A DNA stretch of 64,000 bases, taken from Leptolinea sp964420995. Lineage in GTDB: Bacteria > Chloroflexota > Anaerolineae > Anaerolineales > Anaerolineaceae. The first letter of the stretch is position 1, and each line of letters opens with the position of its first letter. Of the stretch, positions 44,101 to 52,365 are shown one piece after another. Made by a program: the position numbers and the translations under genes. Below the pieces are notes generated by a model. The model was not told where the DNA came from, did no database searches, and saw only the letters and a list, made by a program, of their open reading frames with translations. The stretch covers positions 92,546 to 156,545 of the forward strand of contig CAYQUX010000007.1 in the NCBI GenBank assembly GCA_964420995.1, given 5' to 3'.

Positions 44101-45863
44101 TGACAGGATCTCATCGTATGAAACTGATTTATCAGCGTCTGTCCGGTTTTCTACAAAAGATAATGCTAACGCGAAGCCGGGCAGAAGACTCCGTCACAGT
44201 TTTCGTTTTCACCGGGGCGATTTCCGGGACTGTCATTTTTTTGTCCATCTATGGCTTGCGAACCCTGGATGTGACCAACGTTGGCTGGTTGTTAAGTGGA
44301 AATGATATCAGCGCCCATTATTTAGGATGGGTTTTCTTCCGTTCCGAACCCTGGACGTTTCCTCTGGGAATGATTACAGGTATTAATTACCCCTACGGGT
44401 CCAATATTGTCTTTACCGATTCGATCCCCCTCTTTGCCCTGTTTTTTAAATTGATCCGCGCAGTGCTGCCGGAAACGTTTCAATATTTCGGCTGGTGGAC
44501 CCTGTTGTGTTTTACATTACAGGGTGTCTTTTCAACGCTGCTTGTTTACGAATTGACCCGGAACCGCTACACACCGCTGTTTGCCCCTTTCTTCTTTTGC
44601 ACGGCTTCCATTCTACTTCATCGGGTGTTTTACCATTCCGCGCTTGCCGGACAGTGGATCATTCTTGCCAGTCTGTATTTGCTGTTTCGCGGCCGCCGTA
44701 TGGATGGAACATTCCATTTCTGGCCGCTCGTATTCATTTTTTCCATCCTGATCCACCCCTACCTGTTTCTGATGGTCTTTATGATATTTTTGGCTGCCCT
44801 GGCGGAACAACTGGCAGCGCATCGTAAATGGATCGCTATTGAAGTCTGGACATTAACCTGCGCCGCGGTAACCGCAGGGACGCTTTACGCGCTCGGATTG
44901 TTTTCCGGTGGAGTTTTTTTCGACGCGCAAGGATTCGGGGTTTTCAAAGCCAACCTCAACGCGTTTGTCAATCCCATCCAGCAGTACTGGTCTATCTTCA
45001 TGCCTGCCCGACAGAATTCAGTCCCATCGATGGAGGGATTTAATTATCCCGGAGTGGGAATACTCCTGCTATTCTTGACTTCATTGGTGCTGTTTTTCTT
45101 CCGAAATCCTGAAAAGCCGGCTGCTTTTCTGCGGCGTAATGGGTGGCTGTTCATCGTTTGCGCCGGCCTTGTTGTCTTCTCTTTAAGCAATACAGTATCC
45201 CTGGATGCGTTGGATCTGTTTTCCTACCCGCTGCCGGCTTTGTTTCTCAAAATGGCAAATATCTTCCGCGCTTCGGGTAGATTTCTGTGGCCGGTGGTCT
45301 ATCTGGTCGTTATTTTTGGCATGACTTTCCTTTCAAGGCGGTTTTCCAATACAGGTGCGATTCTCGTGCTTGCCTTAACGCTGCTTATCCAATGGGTAGA
45401 CCTGTCACAGGCCATACGGGACAGGCAGCGTATTTATTACAATCTACAGGGCAATGTTCCCGTTCAAGAATCCGCTTTCTGGCAGGAAGCGGCGGCCAGG
45501 GTCAAACACGTGACCATACTGCCGCCGGATAATCCGGACTGGGTATCAGATGCGCTTTTCGCGGCAAATTATCACCTGCCGATCACCCATTTTTATTACG
45601 CGTTGACGGACCCGCGGGTGGTTAGGGAGGCGGCAAGAACTGTTGATCTTTTGAAAACCGGGGTCTTCCCAAAAGATGAGTTGATCTTGGTCAAGAGTGA
45701 AGAACTGGTCTGTGATCTGATAAATAGCCCACCGGACAACACTATTTTGGCCCGCGTGGATGGCGAGTGGGTGCTGTTGTCGGCAACACCGGGCGAAAAA
45801 TTTAAGGTTCCGGAAGTTGATCCATCAATAAAAGAAATTCAGTGCCATTCTTTGAATAAATGA
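44100..45863 (+). CDS. DUF6311-like polytopic membrane protein (possible GT-C)
   Basis: The 587-residue membrane protein has about twelve helices. The motif HYLGWVFFRSEPWTFPLGMI and NYPYGSNIVFTDSIPLFALF near residues 70-110 match my memory of DUF6311 proteins, which look like GT-C glycosyltransferases of the PMT type. The C-terminal ~130 residues are soluble (extracellular). The ATG at 44100 overlaps the preceding stop (TGATG); an internal ATG at 44118 is possible. It may glycosylate lipids or proteins, by inference. It ends near a GC hairpin. Confidence 0.7.
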   Translation: MTGSHRMKLIYQRLSGFLQKIMLTRSRAEDSVTVFVFTGAISGTVIFLSIYGLRTLDVTNVGWLLSGNDISAHYLGWVFFRSEPWTFPLGMITGINYPYGSNIVFTDSIPLFALFFKLIRAVLPETFQYFGWWTLLCFTLQGVFSTLLVYELTRNRYTPLFAPFFFCTASILLHRVFYHSALAGQWIILASLYLLFRGRRMDGTFHFWPLVFIFSILIHPYLFLMVFMIFLAALAEQLAAHRKWIAIEVWTLTCAAVTAGTLYALGLFSGGVFFDAQGFGVFKANLNAFVNPIQQYWSIFMPARQNSVPSMEGFNYPGVGILLLFLTSLVLFFFRNPEKPAAFLRRNGWLFIVCAGLVVFSLSNTVSLDALDLFSYPLPALFLKMANIFRASGRFLWPVVYLVVIFGMTFLSRRFSNTGAILVLALTLLIQWVDLSQAIRDRQRIYYNLQGNVPVQESAFWQEAAARVKHVTILPPDNPDWVSDALFAANYHLPITHFYYALTDPRVVREAARTVDLLKTGVFPKDELILVKSEELVCDLINSPPDNTILARVDGEWVLLSATPGEKFKVPEVDPSIKEIQCHSLNK

Positions 45864-45937
45864 CACTGGGCGATTCCAGGACTATAAGACCTGGGATATG
45901 GCGTTTGAAAATATTCAGATAATCTTTGGTAAATGCA

Positions 45938-45966
45938 GGCGGCGCGGTCCATTTAACCGCGCCGCC
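45938..45966. terminator. GC-rich hairpin between convergent genes
   Basis: GGCGGCGCGGT (45938-45948) and ACCGCGCCGCC (45956-45966) are perfect 11-bp arms with a 7-nt loop, located between the DUF6311-like gene and the convergent small gene. There is no T-tract, so it may be a terminator assisted by context. Confidence 0.6.
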
Positions 45967-45998
45967 AGGAGAAGTGATGCCCGCTACCTGTCATCTAC

Positions 45999-46232
45999 CT
46001 AGCAAGGCTGCGGATCTTTGCGCGATTTATCTTTACAGCCAGCCACAATGGATGGTTGTTTTTTATCCCGGGAAAAAAGTCTCATCAAGAAATTGCTCTT
46101 CCGGGGTTGGGCGGGTGCTTCCGGAAGATCATTAAAATAAGGCTGAATGCGATTGTATTTTCGGCGGGTCTCTTCCACCTCCAACCGTTTTTCCCACTCA
46201 ATCATGGTATTGATCATTTGCATGCTGTTCAT
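45999..46232 (-). CDS. Small charged protein under LacI operator control
   Basis: The 77-residue protein, with a start at 46232 behind a strong AAAGGAG, has a helical Met/Glu/Arg-rich N-terminus (MNSMQMINTMIEWEKRLEVE) and a basic C-terminus ending in Cys (KSRKDPQPC). I recognise no family. Its leader carries a perfect LacI-type palindrome at 46243-46260. It is downstream of the lacI gene on the same strand, but the operator suggests its own control. A regulatory or membrane-associated role (LMRLFSRDKK) is possible, not shown. Confidence 0.6.
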   Translation of the reverse strand: MNSMQMINTMIEWEKRLEVEETRRKYNRIQPYFNDLPEAPAQPRKSNFLMRLFSRDKKQPSIVAGCKDKSRKDPQPC

Positions 46233-46242
46233 AATTTTCTCC

Positions 46243-46260
46243 TTTGCAACCGGTTGCAAA
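46243..46260. promoter_or_regulatory. LacI-family operator upstream of the small gene
   Basis: An 18-bp perfect palindrome, TTTGCAACCGGTTGCAAA, with the core TGCAACCGGTTGCA of LacI-family sites (consensus TGnAAnCGnTTnCA). It sits between lacI and the small protein gene, 11 bp ahead of that gene's start. A second copy of the core lies before lacI. Confidence 0.85.
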
Positions 46261-46283
46261 CCGGACAATAAAAAACACTTGAA

Positions 46284-47297
46284 TCAGGCCGATTTCCGGA
46301 CCACCAGTTCAACCGGAAGGCTGACATTGGAAATCACACCTGTTTGAATATACTGAATCAAATTCTGGGCCATTAATTTACCGGCCATGGGGACGTTTTG
46401 CCTTATGGTGGTAATGGGCAGGCTGTTGTATTTGGCGATCAGCAGATCGTCGTACCCGACTACGGCGATGTCTTCTGGTACACGTTTGCCGCTGGATTGA
46501 ATGGCTTCAATGGCGCCTATGGCCATCAGGTCGCTGTTGACGAATACCGAGTCAAGGTCAGGGTTTTGCTCCATCAAGCGCTGCATGGCATTTACACCTG
46601 AGGGATGCGAATAATCTCCGTGAGTCACCAGGTTGGGATTGACAACATGCCCGGCTGCCTGCATGGCGAGTTGGTATCCGTTAAAACGATGTTGCACTTC
46701 GGGCTCGTCTTCTGGGCCGCCCAGGAAGGCAATATGCCTGTGACCGGTACGCACCAGGTACTCGGTAGCCTGCTTACCGCCGGAGACGTTATCACCACAT
46801 ATGGTGCAGAATGTTGAATTCTGGGGAGGCACGCTCCAGATAATGAACGGCACCCCGGTATTGACCAGGGTATTGATGAACTGTACCCGGCGTGTGGAGG
46901 TGATCAGAATGAAGCCATCCACGCGGCCGCTATCCAGGTACTGGTGCGCCCAGGCTGTTTCATATGGGTTGACCGGAATGACCAGCAAGTCATAACCCAT
47001 GGTGCTCAGTCCATCAGAGATGCCACCCAGAATCTCCAGACCAAACAGGTCTTCCGCGTAGAAATTCTTGCCGCTGCATGCGTAGGAAACAAAACCCAGG
47101 GTATGGCTTTGGCGCATGCTCAGGTTGCGCGCCGGCGCGTTGATGCGAAAGTTGTGCTCGCGGGCCAGTTCCTGAATTCGCTCGCGGGTTTCAATGGTGA
47201 TGAGCGGGCTGTTATTCAACGCGCGCGAGACCGTGGACTTGCTGACATTGGCAAGCCGGGCGATATCCTCGATGGTCTGAACGGTTTTCTTGGTCAT
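46284..47297 (-). CDS. LacI family transcriptional regulator
   Basis: The 337-residue protein has an N-terminal helix-turn-helix (TIEDIARLANVSKSTVSRALNN), a hinge with NAPARNLSM, and a periplasmic-binding-protein-like sugar domain (TLGFVSYACSG, HIAFLGGPEDEP, DLDSVFVNSDLMAIGAIEA and DIAVVGYDD). It should repress through the palindromes at 46243 and 47314. No sugar uptake or catabolic genes follow, so the effector sugar is unknown. A consensus promoter precedes it and overlaps the second operator, giving autorepression. Confidence 0.93.
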   Translation of the reverse strand: MTKKTVQTIEDIARLANVSKSTVSRALNNSPLITIETRERIQELAREHNFRINAPARNLSMRQSHTLGFVSYACSGKNFYAEDLFGLEILGGISDGLSTMGYDLLVIPVNPYETAWAHQYLDSGRVDGFILITSTRRVQFINTLVNTGVPFIIWSVPPQNSTFCTICGDNVSGGKQATEYLVRTGHRHIAFLGGPEDEPEVQHRFNGYQLAMQAAGHVVNPNLVTHGDYSHPSGVNAMQRLMEQNPDLDSVFVNSDLMAIGAIEAIQSSGKRVPEDIAVVGYDDLLIAKYNSLPITTIRQNVPMAGKLMAQNLIQYIQTGVISNVSLPVELVVRKSA

Positions 47298-47313
47298 ACA
47301 TTAATCCTGAGTT

Positions 47314-47329
47314 ATGCAACCGGTTGCAT
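47314..47329. promoter_or_regulatory. LacI-family operator upstream of lacI
   Basis: ATGCAACCGGTTGCAT is a 16-bp perfect palindrome with the same core as the site before the small gene. It overlaps the 3' end of the -10 box of the lacI promoter (47328-47333), a position for direct repression. Confidence 0.88.
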
Positions 47330-47356
47330 TATAGAATATCCCAACAAGTTTGTCAA
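47328..47356 (-). promoter_or_regulatory. Consensus sigma-70 promoter of lacI
   Basis: On the minus strand TTGACA (47351-47356), a 17-bp spacer and TATAAT (47328-47333) match the sigma-70 consensus at every position. Such a strong promoter needs a repressor, consistent with the operator over its -10 box. Confidence 0.88.
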
Positions 47357-47381
47357 GCGCGAGTTTTCCTTTTTTTATTCG

Positions 47382-48269
47382 TTATTCAGGTAGATCGGCA
47401 TCACCCGATACTGCCATGTATCGCTTGCTTCGGTACCAAATTAACCCGGCCAGCAAAGCGGTATCCAACACAGCTCGCAGCCACAGAGGCGGGTAAAGGA
47501 AAGTGATCACCAGCAGGACGATGATCGATAGTATGCCGATGGCCAGCGGCAGCTTCCAATCTTCCGAACGAACAAACCAAACCGCGGCGGTCATACCCAC
47601 GGCAAACGCGGCAAGCCAGAGGACGATCTCAACCACGGTGACAAGCGGTGAGGCAGGAACACCTTCCGCGAGTTGCTTTACCGTATCAAGTGATTTCAAT
47701 TCCATCACCACGTCGGGAATCTCGATGATGCCGACCACCGGCGCGGGGATGACACTGGTGTCAAAACTCTCACGGACTAGCAGGCGGGTGTTTGATTCGT
47801 CTATCGGAACCAGCCCGAGCATGAAGGTCCACACCGGTTTGCCATCCGGGTCTTTGGAATGCCAGCCGAACCATTTGTGTGGCTCAATGACACTGACGAA
47901 ACTGGTGCAGGTATTCTGCGCCATACAGATGGGATCACCGATAGCCGGGTTTTGAAATTCCGGCAAAATTCGGTCGGCGGTATGAATGTTGAAGCCCATC
48001 AGATTTTCCAGCCAGTCATAACTGTACCAGCCGCCGCGTCCCTGCCCCCATTGCACCAGCCAGGGCCAGACAACCTCTGCAGAGGCATTCACCGTGATTG
48101 CACGCGTCCAACGCGGGCCGGCTAAATCACCGGGCATGACCATGGAGGTTTCCGCGTCTGTGGCGCCCCACCGCAGGTGGAATGGGCGGATGACCGTGTA
48201 ACCGATCACCAGCACAAGTACGACGATTCCGATCCCACCGAAGATGCGTTTGCGTTTCGAAACAACCAT
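47382..48269 (-). CDS. SRPBCC-like membrane protein
   Basis: The 295-residue protein has an N-terminal membrane helix (GGIGIVVLVLVIGYTVI), a START/SRPBCC-like domain (about 50-205; ITVNASAEVVWPWLVQWGQG, GWYSYDWLENLMG, FMLGLVPIDESNTRLLVRES) and about three C-terminal helices. The SRPBCC fold binds hydrophobic ligands. I know of no defined function for this membrane version. It lies just upstream of lacI on the same strand, 84 bp away, so it is not clearly in the regulon. Confidence 0.75.
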   Translation of the reverse strand: MVVSKRKRIFGGIGIVVLVLVIGYTVIRPFHLRWGATDAETSMVMPGDLAGPRWTRAITVNASAEVVWPWLVQWGQGRGGWYSYDWLENLMGFNIHTADRILPEFQNPAIGDPICMAQNTCTSFVSVIEPHKWFGWHSKDPDGKPVWTFMLGLVPIDESNTRLLVRESFDTSVIPAPVVGIIEIPDVVMELKSLDTVKQLAEGVPASPLVTVVEIVLWLAAFAVGMTAAVWFVRSEDWKLPLAIGILSIIVLLVITFLYPPLWLRAVLDTALLAGLIWYRSKRYMAVSGDADLPE

Positions 48270-48505
48270 TGATAACTCCTGCCGATATGATTGTGCCTAT
48301 TGTATATGGTTTGACCTGAATCATGGTAACGAATATGGAATAATCACCCGGTTATTTATTTTTGGGAAGGTTTGGAGCTTAATAACAAGAAAATTCGTTA
48401 TTGAAGTCAAAATTGTCATGCGATACACTGATTTAAAATATGACGCTTCACTGAACAAACAATGCGGTCTTATCTATCCGGAAGGTGTAATTTCATGGAG
48501 GAAAA

Positions 48506-49549
48506 ATGATACCGAAAAGGATTTTCCGCATCGTTGTCTTCATCGTGTTTAGCCTGGTTTTGTCAGGTATTCCCGGCATGGTGGTTTCCGCCCGGACAGA
48601 GGTTAGCACATTGGCTGCATCTGAACCGCGGGCGACTATCCCCGCCCGTACTGTATCTGACGTGGTCGTGAAAAGCGGCACGGGTTGTAATTCGGGTTAC
48701 GATTACATCCCCATTGACCTAAATGAAGGCTCGGGCGGGGAATATGTTTCCCTGTGCGTGCAATATAATGGACCAGCACCCGTCACAGGATTAAAGCTTG
48801 TCAAGGTGGATAGCAAGGATAAGAATCCCGGCTACAGTTGCCCATCCGGTTATGAAAAATCTGGTGTGGATATGAACCTGGGAATCGCCAAAAGCAAGTT
48901 TGGAATTTCCAGGCCGGTCACCCATTTGTATCTGTGCAAAGGAAGGGGCGGCTCAAACCCCATACGTAATATCGCCTTATTTTCCAGCAAGGAAAGCAAA
49001 GACATCATCCGGCAACCATTCGGGTATAAGCCTATCGATGATGTAAATACAGACCTGAATGATAGTGTCTCTGGAAATTACATCCACTTGTACTATGCAC
49101 CCTCTGTGGAGGGACCCATCACCGACCTCAATGTGACCATAGCGGATGGACCATTTGTCAATCCGCCTTCCGGTTTCACGCAGATAACGGTTGATCTTAA
49201 TCAGGGATCCGGCGGGAAGTTCATCTATCTGGACTATTTAAAAGGCGGAAACAAAGACCCGATCTCAGATATCAAGGTCATCAGCGGTGAGGACGCCAAA
49301 TGCCCGTCCGGTTACACCAAAATAGACAAAGACCTGAATAAGGGATCGGGCGGGGAATATCTGTACCTGTGTTATCAACGGTCTAAATCAGCGTCTCCCA
49401 TCGTTGATATTCGTATATATTCCGTGGAAAAAGATTACCAGAGTGTTCTTAACACATCTCCATATGGGTATGTTTCTACCAAAACTGACCTGAACAAAGG
49501 TGCAGGAGGACGGTATATATATTTGTATTTTTTGAGGAAATATAAATAA
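48506..49549 (+). CDS. Secreted protein of six MABP-like repeats
   Basis: The 347-residue protein has a signal peptide (FIVFSLVLSGIPGMVVSA, about 1-30) and then six repeats of about 40-50 residues (starting near 55, 105, 170, 215, 265 and 310). Each has a GY-x4-DLN-x-G-SGG-x3-LYL pattern and ends with a P-I-x-D-I-x-I strand, as in CPSGYTKIDKDLNKGSGG followed by SPIVDIRIYS. Repeats 2 and 3 are degenerate. This pattern recalls the MABP beta-prism domain of eukaryotic MVB12 proteins and of pore-forming or toxin-like bacterial proteins; the match is by eye. It may bind lipid or carbohydrate outside the cell. Confidence 0.75.
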   Translation: MIPKRIFRIVVFIVFSLVLSGIPGMVVSARTEVSTLAASEPRATIPARTVSDVVVKSGTGCNSGYDYIPIDLNEGSGGEYVSLCVQYNGPAPVTGLKLVKVDSKDKNPGYSCPSGYEKSGVDMNLGIAKSKFGISRPVTHLYLCKGRGGSNPIRNIALFSSKESKDIIRQPFGYKPIDDVNTDLNDSVSGNYIHLYYAPSVEGPITDLNVTIADGPFVNPPSGFTQITVDLNQGSGGKFIYLDYLKGGNKDPISDIKVISGEDAKCPSGYTKIDKDLNKGSGGEYLYLCYQRSKSASPIVDIRIYSVEKDYQSVLNTSPYGYVSTKTDLNKGAGGRYIYLYFLRKYK

Positions 49550-49576
49550 AGCAACCAATCGATGTCTGCCATCGGA

Positions 49577-49604
49577 AAGGAAAATCTCCTTGTAGCTTTT
49601 CCTT
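49577..49604 (+). terminator. Possible terminator after the MABP-like gene
   Basis: AAGGAAAA (49577-49584) and TTTTCCTT (49597-49604) form an 8-bp stem with a 12-nt loop. The T-run is inside the stem, so efficiency is uncertain. Confidence 0.4.
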
Positions 49605-49676
49605 AGGTTTCCTGCAAACTGGATGGATGAATAATGAATATATACAGAGGATAAATTGTAAATAGCCCTCTCAACG

Positions 49677-50990
49677 TTAGCTATTAACCGATTGTTCCGT
49701 TTCGAGAAGAAAATCGAACACGGCTTCAGACCAGCCGTCGATATGCGTCCATTTGCCGTACCCAACGCCATTCCTGTAAGAAGCTACATTGATCATATAC
49801 CCCCTGGTTTTGGGTTCGGGAACAACATCGTGGGATTGTTCGTCAGTGATCACTATGACGCGGTCAAAATCCAGACGCTTGTTTAGTTCCAACATGGTGC
49901 TGCCAAGGTTGGTACCACTATGCCTCTGGCTGGCAACAATGGCATCGCGCAGGGCAAAGCCGTGCCGTTCGGGAATACGCTTCGTGTAATCAGAGAATGA
50001 GAAAATGACCACCTTCTCACACAGCTCGCGCGCCAGAATGGCGAGGCCGCAGGCTGCATCGACACGGGTCAAATCGGACCTCGCGGACAGCTTTTCATGC
50101 ATTGAACCGGATACATCGACTACCAGAACAGTCTTGCCGGGTAAATGTTGGCGGCCTTCGAGGCACTTGAACATTAATGATTCAAGCTGGTTCTCCCATT
50201 GTGGGGCGTATCTGGCTGCCGCAATAAACCGGTACGGCAGGATTCGGTCGATCTTCGCCCGATCAATCGCGGCAAGTAAAATATTTTCATCCACGGCAGC
50301 CTGTTCCATATTTCGCAGATTGCGCAGCAGGGCAAGCGCGCCCAGTTTGTTTTCAGTCAACAGCCGTTCCCAGACTGCTTTTTGTTCTTTACCGGCCGAA
50401 AGTGCCACTTCCCAGGTATCCGGACTTTCCAGGGTGCCATCCACCAGCTTTTTCCAGGTGATTTCCTGTTCTTTGTCAATGGGTTTGGCATGCACCATGA
50501 ACAGAACATCACGCAGTCTGATGGGAGATTTGCGGTTGTATTTCGCCAACTGGTAGGCGTCGAATTTATTGAACGCCGCGGCCAACCCTCTTTTCACCTG
50601 GGCTGAAAGAGGCTGACGGCCGTCTTTCCAATAAAGTGCCAGGAACTCTGTGAGTTCATCTGGCCGTTTTATGGAATATTCCAGAGCCCGGGCAACCAGG
50701 TGTTTGTGAGTTTCCAGCCGGGCCATGGAACGGATCACCCACAATGGGGCGTGGCGCAGATTCATGCGGTTTCGTGCTTCGTTGACCATCTCCAGTACAA
50801 CATCCGGCTGCACCTGTGGTATCAGATCCGCGATACGCCGCGCGATGGTTTCCCCATCCTCATAAAATTCATTTTCCCATAACAGGCAAGACATTAATGA
50901 ACGCCGAAGCTTTTGTTCGGCGTTGATCGGTGAAGCAGGCGCTCCCTCATATGTGGTTTCGTTGAATGATGGCTTCTTATTCTTCTTCAT
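49677..50990 (-). CDS. rsr: Ro60-like TROVE domain protein
   Basis: Bacterial Ro60 orthologues (Rsr) bind Y RNAs and help degrade or process structured RNA with PNPase or RtcB. The 437-residue protein has a TROVE HEAT-like ring (about 20-275; RNRMNLRHAPLWVIRSMARL, KSPIRLRDVLFMVHAKP, LGALALLRNLRNM) and a von Willebrand A domain with an intact MIDAS, DVSGSM (Asp292, Ser294, Ser296), HSGTNLGSTM and ITDEQSHD. No rtcA/rtcB or recognisable Y RNA is nearby. A near-consensus promoter and a 130-nt leader precede it. Confidence 0.9.
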   Translation of the reverse strand: MKKNKKPSFNETTYEGAPASPINAEQKLRRSLMSCLLWENEFYEDGETIARRIADLIPQVQPDVVLEMVNEARNRMNLRHAPLWVIRSMARLETHKHLVARALEYSIKRPDELTEFLALYWKDGRQPLSAQVKRGLAAAFNKFDAYQLAKYNRKSPIRLRDVLFMVHAKPIDKEQEITWKKLVDGTLESPDTWEVALSAGKEQKAVWERLLTENKLGALALLRNLRNMEQAAVDENILLAAIDRAKIDRILPYRFIAAARYAPQWENQLESLMFKCLEGRQHLPGKTVLVVDVSGSMHEKLSARSDLTRVDAACGLAILARELCEKVVIFSFSDYTKRIPERHGFALRDAIVASQRHSGTNLGSTMLELNKRLDFDRVIVITDEQSHDVVPEPKTRGYMINVASYRNGVGYGKWTHIDGWSEAVFDFLLETEQSVNS

Positions 50991-51069
50991 GATCCGCCTG
51001 GTTCAAAGAAATGGGGAGCCCCTGAGACTTTTACACCACATTAGTTATTGAGTTGTGTGAGGAACAATC

Positions 51070-51111
51070 TGAAACGGTAAGTTTCATTCACGAAGTAACC
51101 GTTTCATTCAC
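51070..51111 (-). promoter_or_regulatory. Phased direct repeats in the Ro60 leader
   Basis: GTTTCATTCAC occurs at 51081-51091 and 51101-51111, exactly 20 bp apart, i.e. two helical turns. TGAAACGGT (51070-51078) and ACCGTTTCA (51098-51106) are also perfect inverted copies. The repeats lie at about +7 to +50 of the transcript and suit a dimeric repressor or an RNA structure. Confidence 0.55.
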
Positions 51112-51124
51112 CATCACAGTGAGA

Positions 51125-51152
51125 ATTATAGTGGTGCCTTATAAAGTGTCAA
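51125..51152 (-). promoter_or_regulatory. Near-consensus promoter of the Ro60 gene
   Basis: On the minus strand TTGACA (51147-51152), a 16-bp spacer and TATAAT (51125-51130) match sigma-70 boxes perfectly. It gives a leader of about 130 nt before the ATG at 50990. Confidence 0.82.
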
Positions 51153-51244
51153 GCGCGTAAATTGCTAAAAAGAAACCTGAATGAAGGATTGAGCATGCAC
51201 TTCCCTTAACACATCCCAATAGCAGGTATTTACACCAATCCCCA

Positions 51245-51805
51245 CTATAAGTGCCAGACAATATCCGTCCAGAAGTGAACACCAACCGCCGCCAAAAACC
51301 CTGATTTCTTAAAAAGATAGGCAGCGATCAGAGATAGGGTTCCGTTCAGCAGAAAAATCTTAACCCATAGCCTGAAGAAAAACCTGCCGGATCGCTATCA
51401 CCAAGCAAGACCAGTAGCAAAGGAACATGCTTCGCGGAGAAAGCGGCGGCTGAAAAACAGGCTATGATCCATTACGAAATCGTCAAACCCCGGCTGCAGA
51501 AGATCACATTGGATATCAACCAGGTTTAAAAGACAATTAAGAATAGATGGAAGTGGCACTCTTCTTCAATTCCCCCTGATATGGAAACTACGATTCAGGT
51601 GGAAAAATCGGAAGTAAAAAGCGACTTATTCCGTTTATAGGGCTGAAGAGGATGTCCGCCATAAATAGGAAAAGACCAATGATCACGCCCAATATAGCCG
51701 GTATGAGAAAACGTTGCCGGTTGGTTATGCCCTGTTCCCAGATTTGATGGTGGTATAACTCGCGTTAAAAATCAAATCTGGAAAACCCGGTTGTCCATAC
51801 GTCAT
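51245..51805 (-). pseudogene. Decayed CPBP-family intramembrane protease
   Basis: Pieces of one CPBP protein are spread over several frames. From the N-terminal side: RQRFLIPAILGVIIGLFLFMA and DILFSPING, then SGGIEEE (motif 1 with the Glu pair), a broken middle, FSAAAFSAKHVPLLLVLLGD (motif 3 with His), and after a frameshift GFLAAVGVHFWTDIVWHL (motif 4 HFxxDIV). At least three frameshifts or stops separate them, including one near 51355. The 3' part ends at 51245. It is a dead gene, upstream of an intact CPBP gene. The rest of the interval 51006-51245 holds only the Ro60 leader and promoter. Confidence 0.7.
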
Positions 51806-51874
51806 GCCAGGTATTCCACCGGTTATCTCATTTTTTAGGTATTTCTGAGATCAGAAGAGGATCGAAAGAAAAAC

Positions 51875-52159
51875 CTAACCCAGTTGTGAACGGCAGTGGG
51901 GACAAATGCGCGCGTTGCTGTCAATCACTTCCATGCAATACGGGCATTTTTTGAACTGGCCGCTCTGTAATTTACTGGCTTTGATGTTGGCTTCATCCGC
52001 GGGAAGCAAAGCAGCAACCAGGATGCCAAACACACCGATTAACAAACCCAGCGCCCAACCGGCACCGGCGGAACGTCCTTTCCCTTTCATGATACCCGCG
52101 GAAATCGCGCCGCAGATCACACCGACGATCAACATAATTGAACAGGATATAGGTTCCAT
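51875..52159 (-). CDS. Small membrane protein with C-terminal zinc ribbon
   Basis: The 94-residue protein begins at 52159 after GGAGGGAATC. Two helices (SCSIMLIVGVICGAISAGIM and GWALGLLIGVFGILVAALL) precede a CPYC-x10-CPHC zinc ribbon that closely resembles the C-terminal ribbon of MscL at 1883. The ribbon is cytoplasmic if the N-terminus is. No function is known. The membrane part recalls GlsB/YeaQ-type small transglycosylase-associated proteins, only by size and glycine content. Confidence 0.75.
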   Translation of the reverse strand: MEPISCSIMLIVGVICGAISAGIMKGKGRSAGAGWALGLLIGVFGILVAALLPADEANIKASKLQSGQFKKCPYCMEVIDSNARICPHCRSQLG

Positions 52160-52365
52160 TGATTCCCTCCATTGATTTTTAAGCCCTGCTGGATTTCCCA
52201 CTTGCGGCTTACTGAATCATAACGTAATTCGCATTTTATCATTATCCGCATGATCAGGAAATAAAATCCAGGTTAAATAAAAAGGCAAAAAGACAACCCG
52301 CTGCTTTTTGCCAAATTTCGCCAGTTGGATTGACGATGAAATCCTTGCGATATATTGCTTCCAGG

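Noticed and set aside
51430..51530. Plus-strand fragment reading AEKQAMIHYEIVKPRLQ before a stop
   Set aside because: It overlaps the CPBP motif 3 region on the minus strand, which explains the DNA better; no start or domain supports the plus reading.
51738..51781. 11-bp perfect inverted repeat CCAGATTTGAT / ATCAAATCTGG upstream of the Ro60 gene, considered as a Y RNA stem
   Set aside because: It falls in the decayed coding start of the CPBP pseudogene, has no promoter or Ro-binding helix features I can support, and may be chance.
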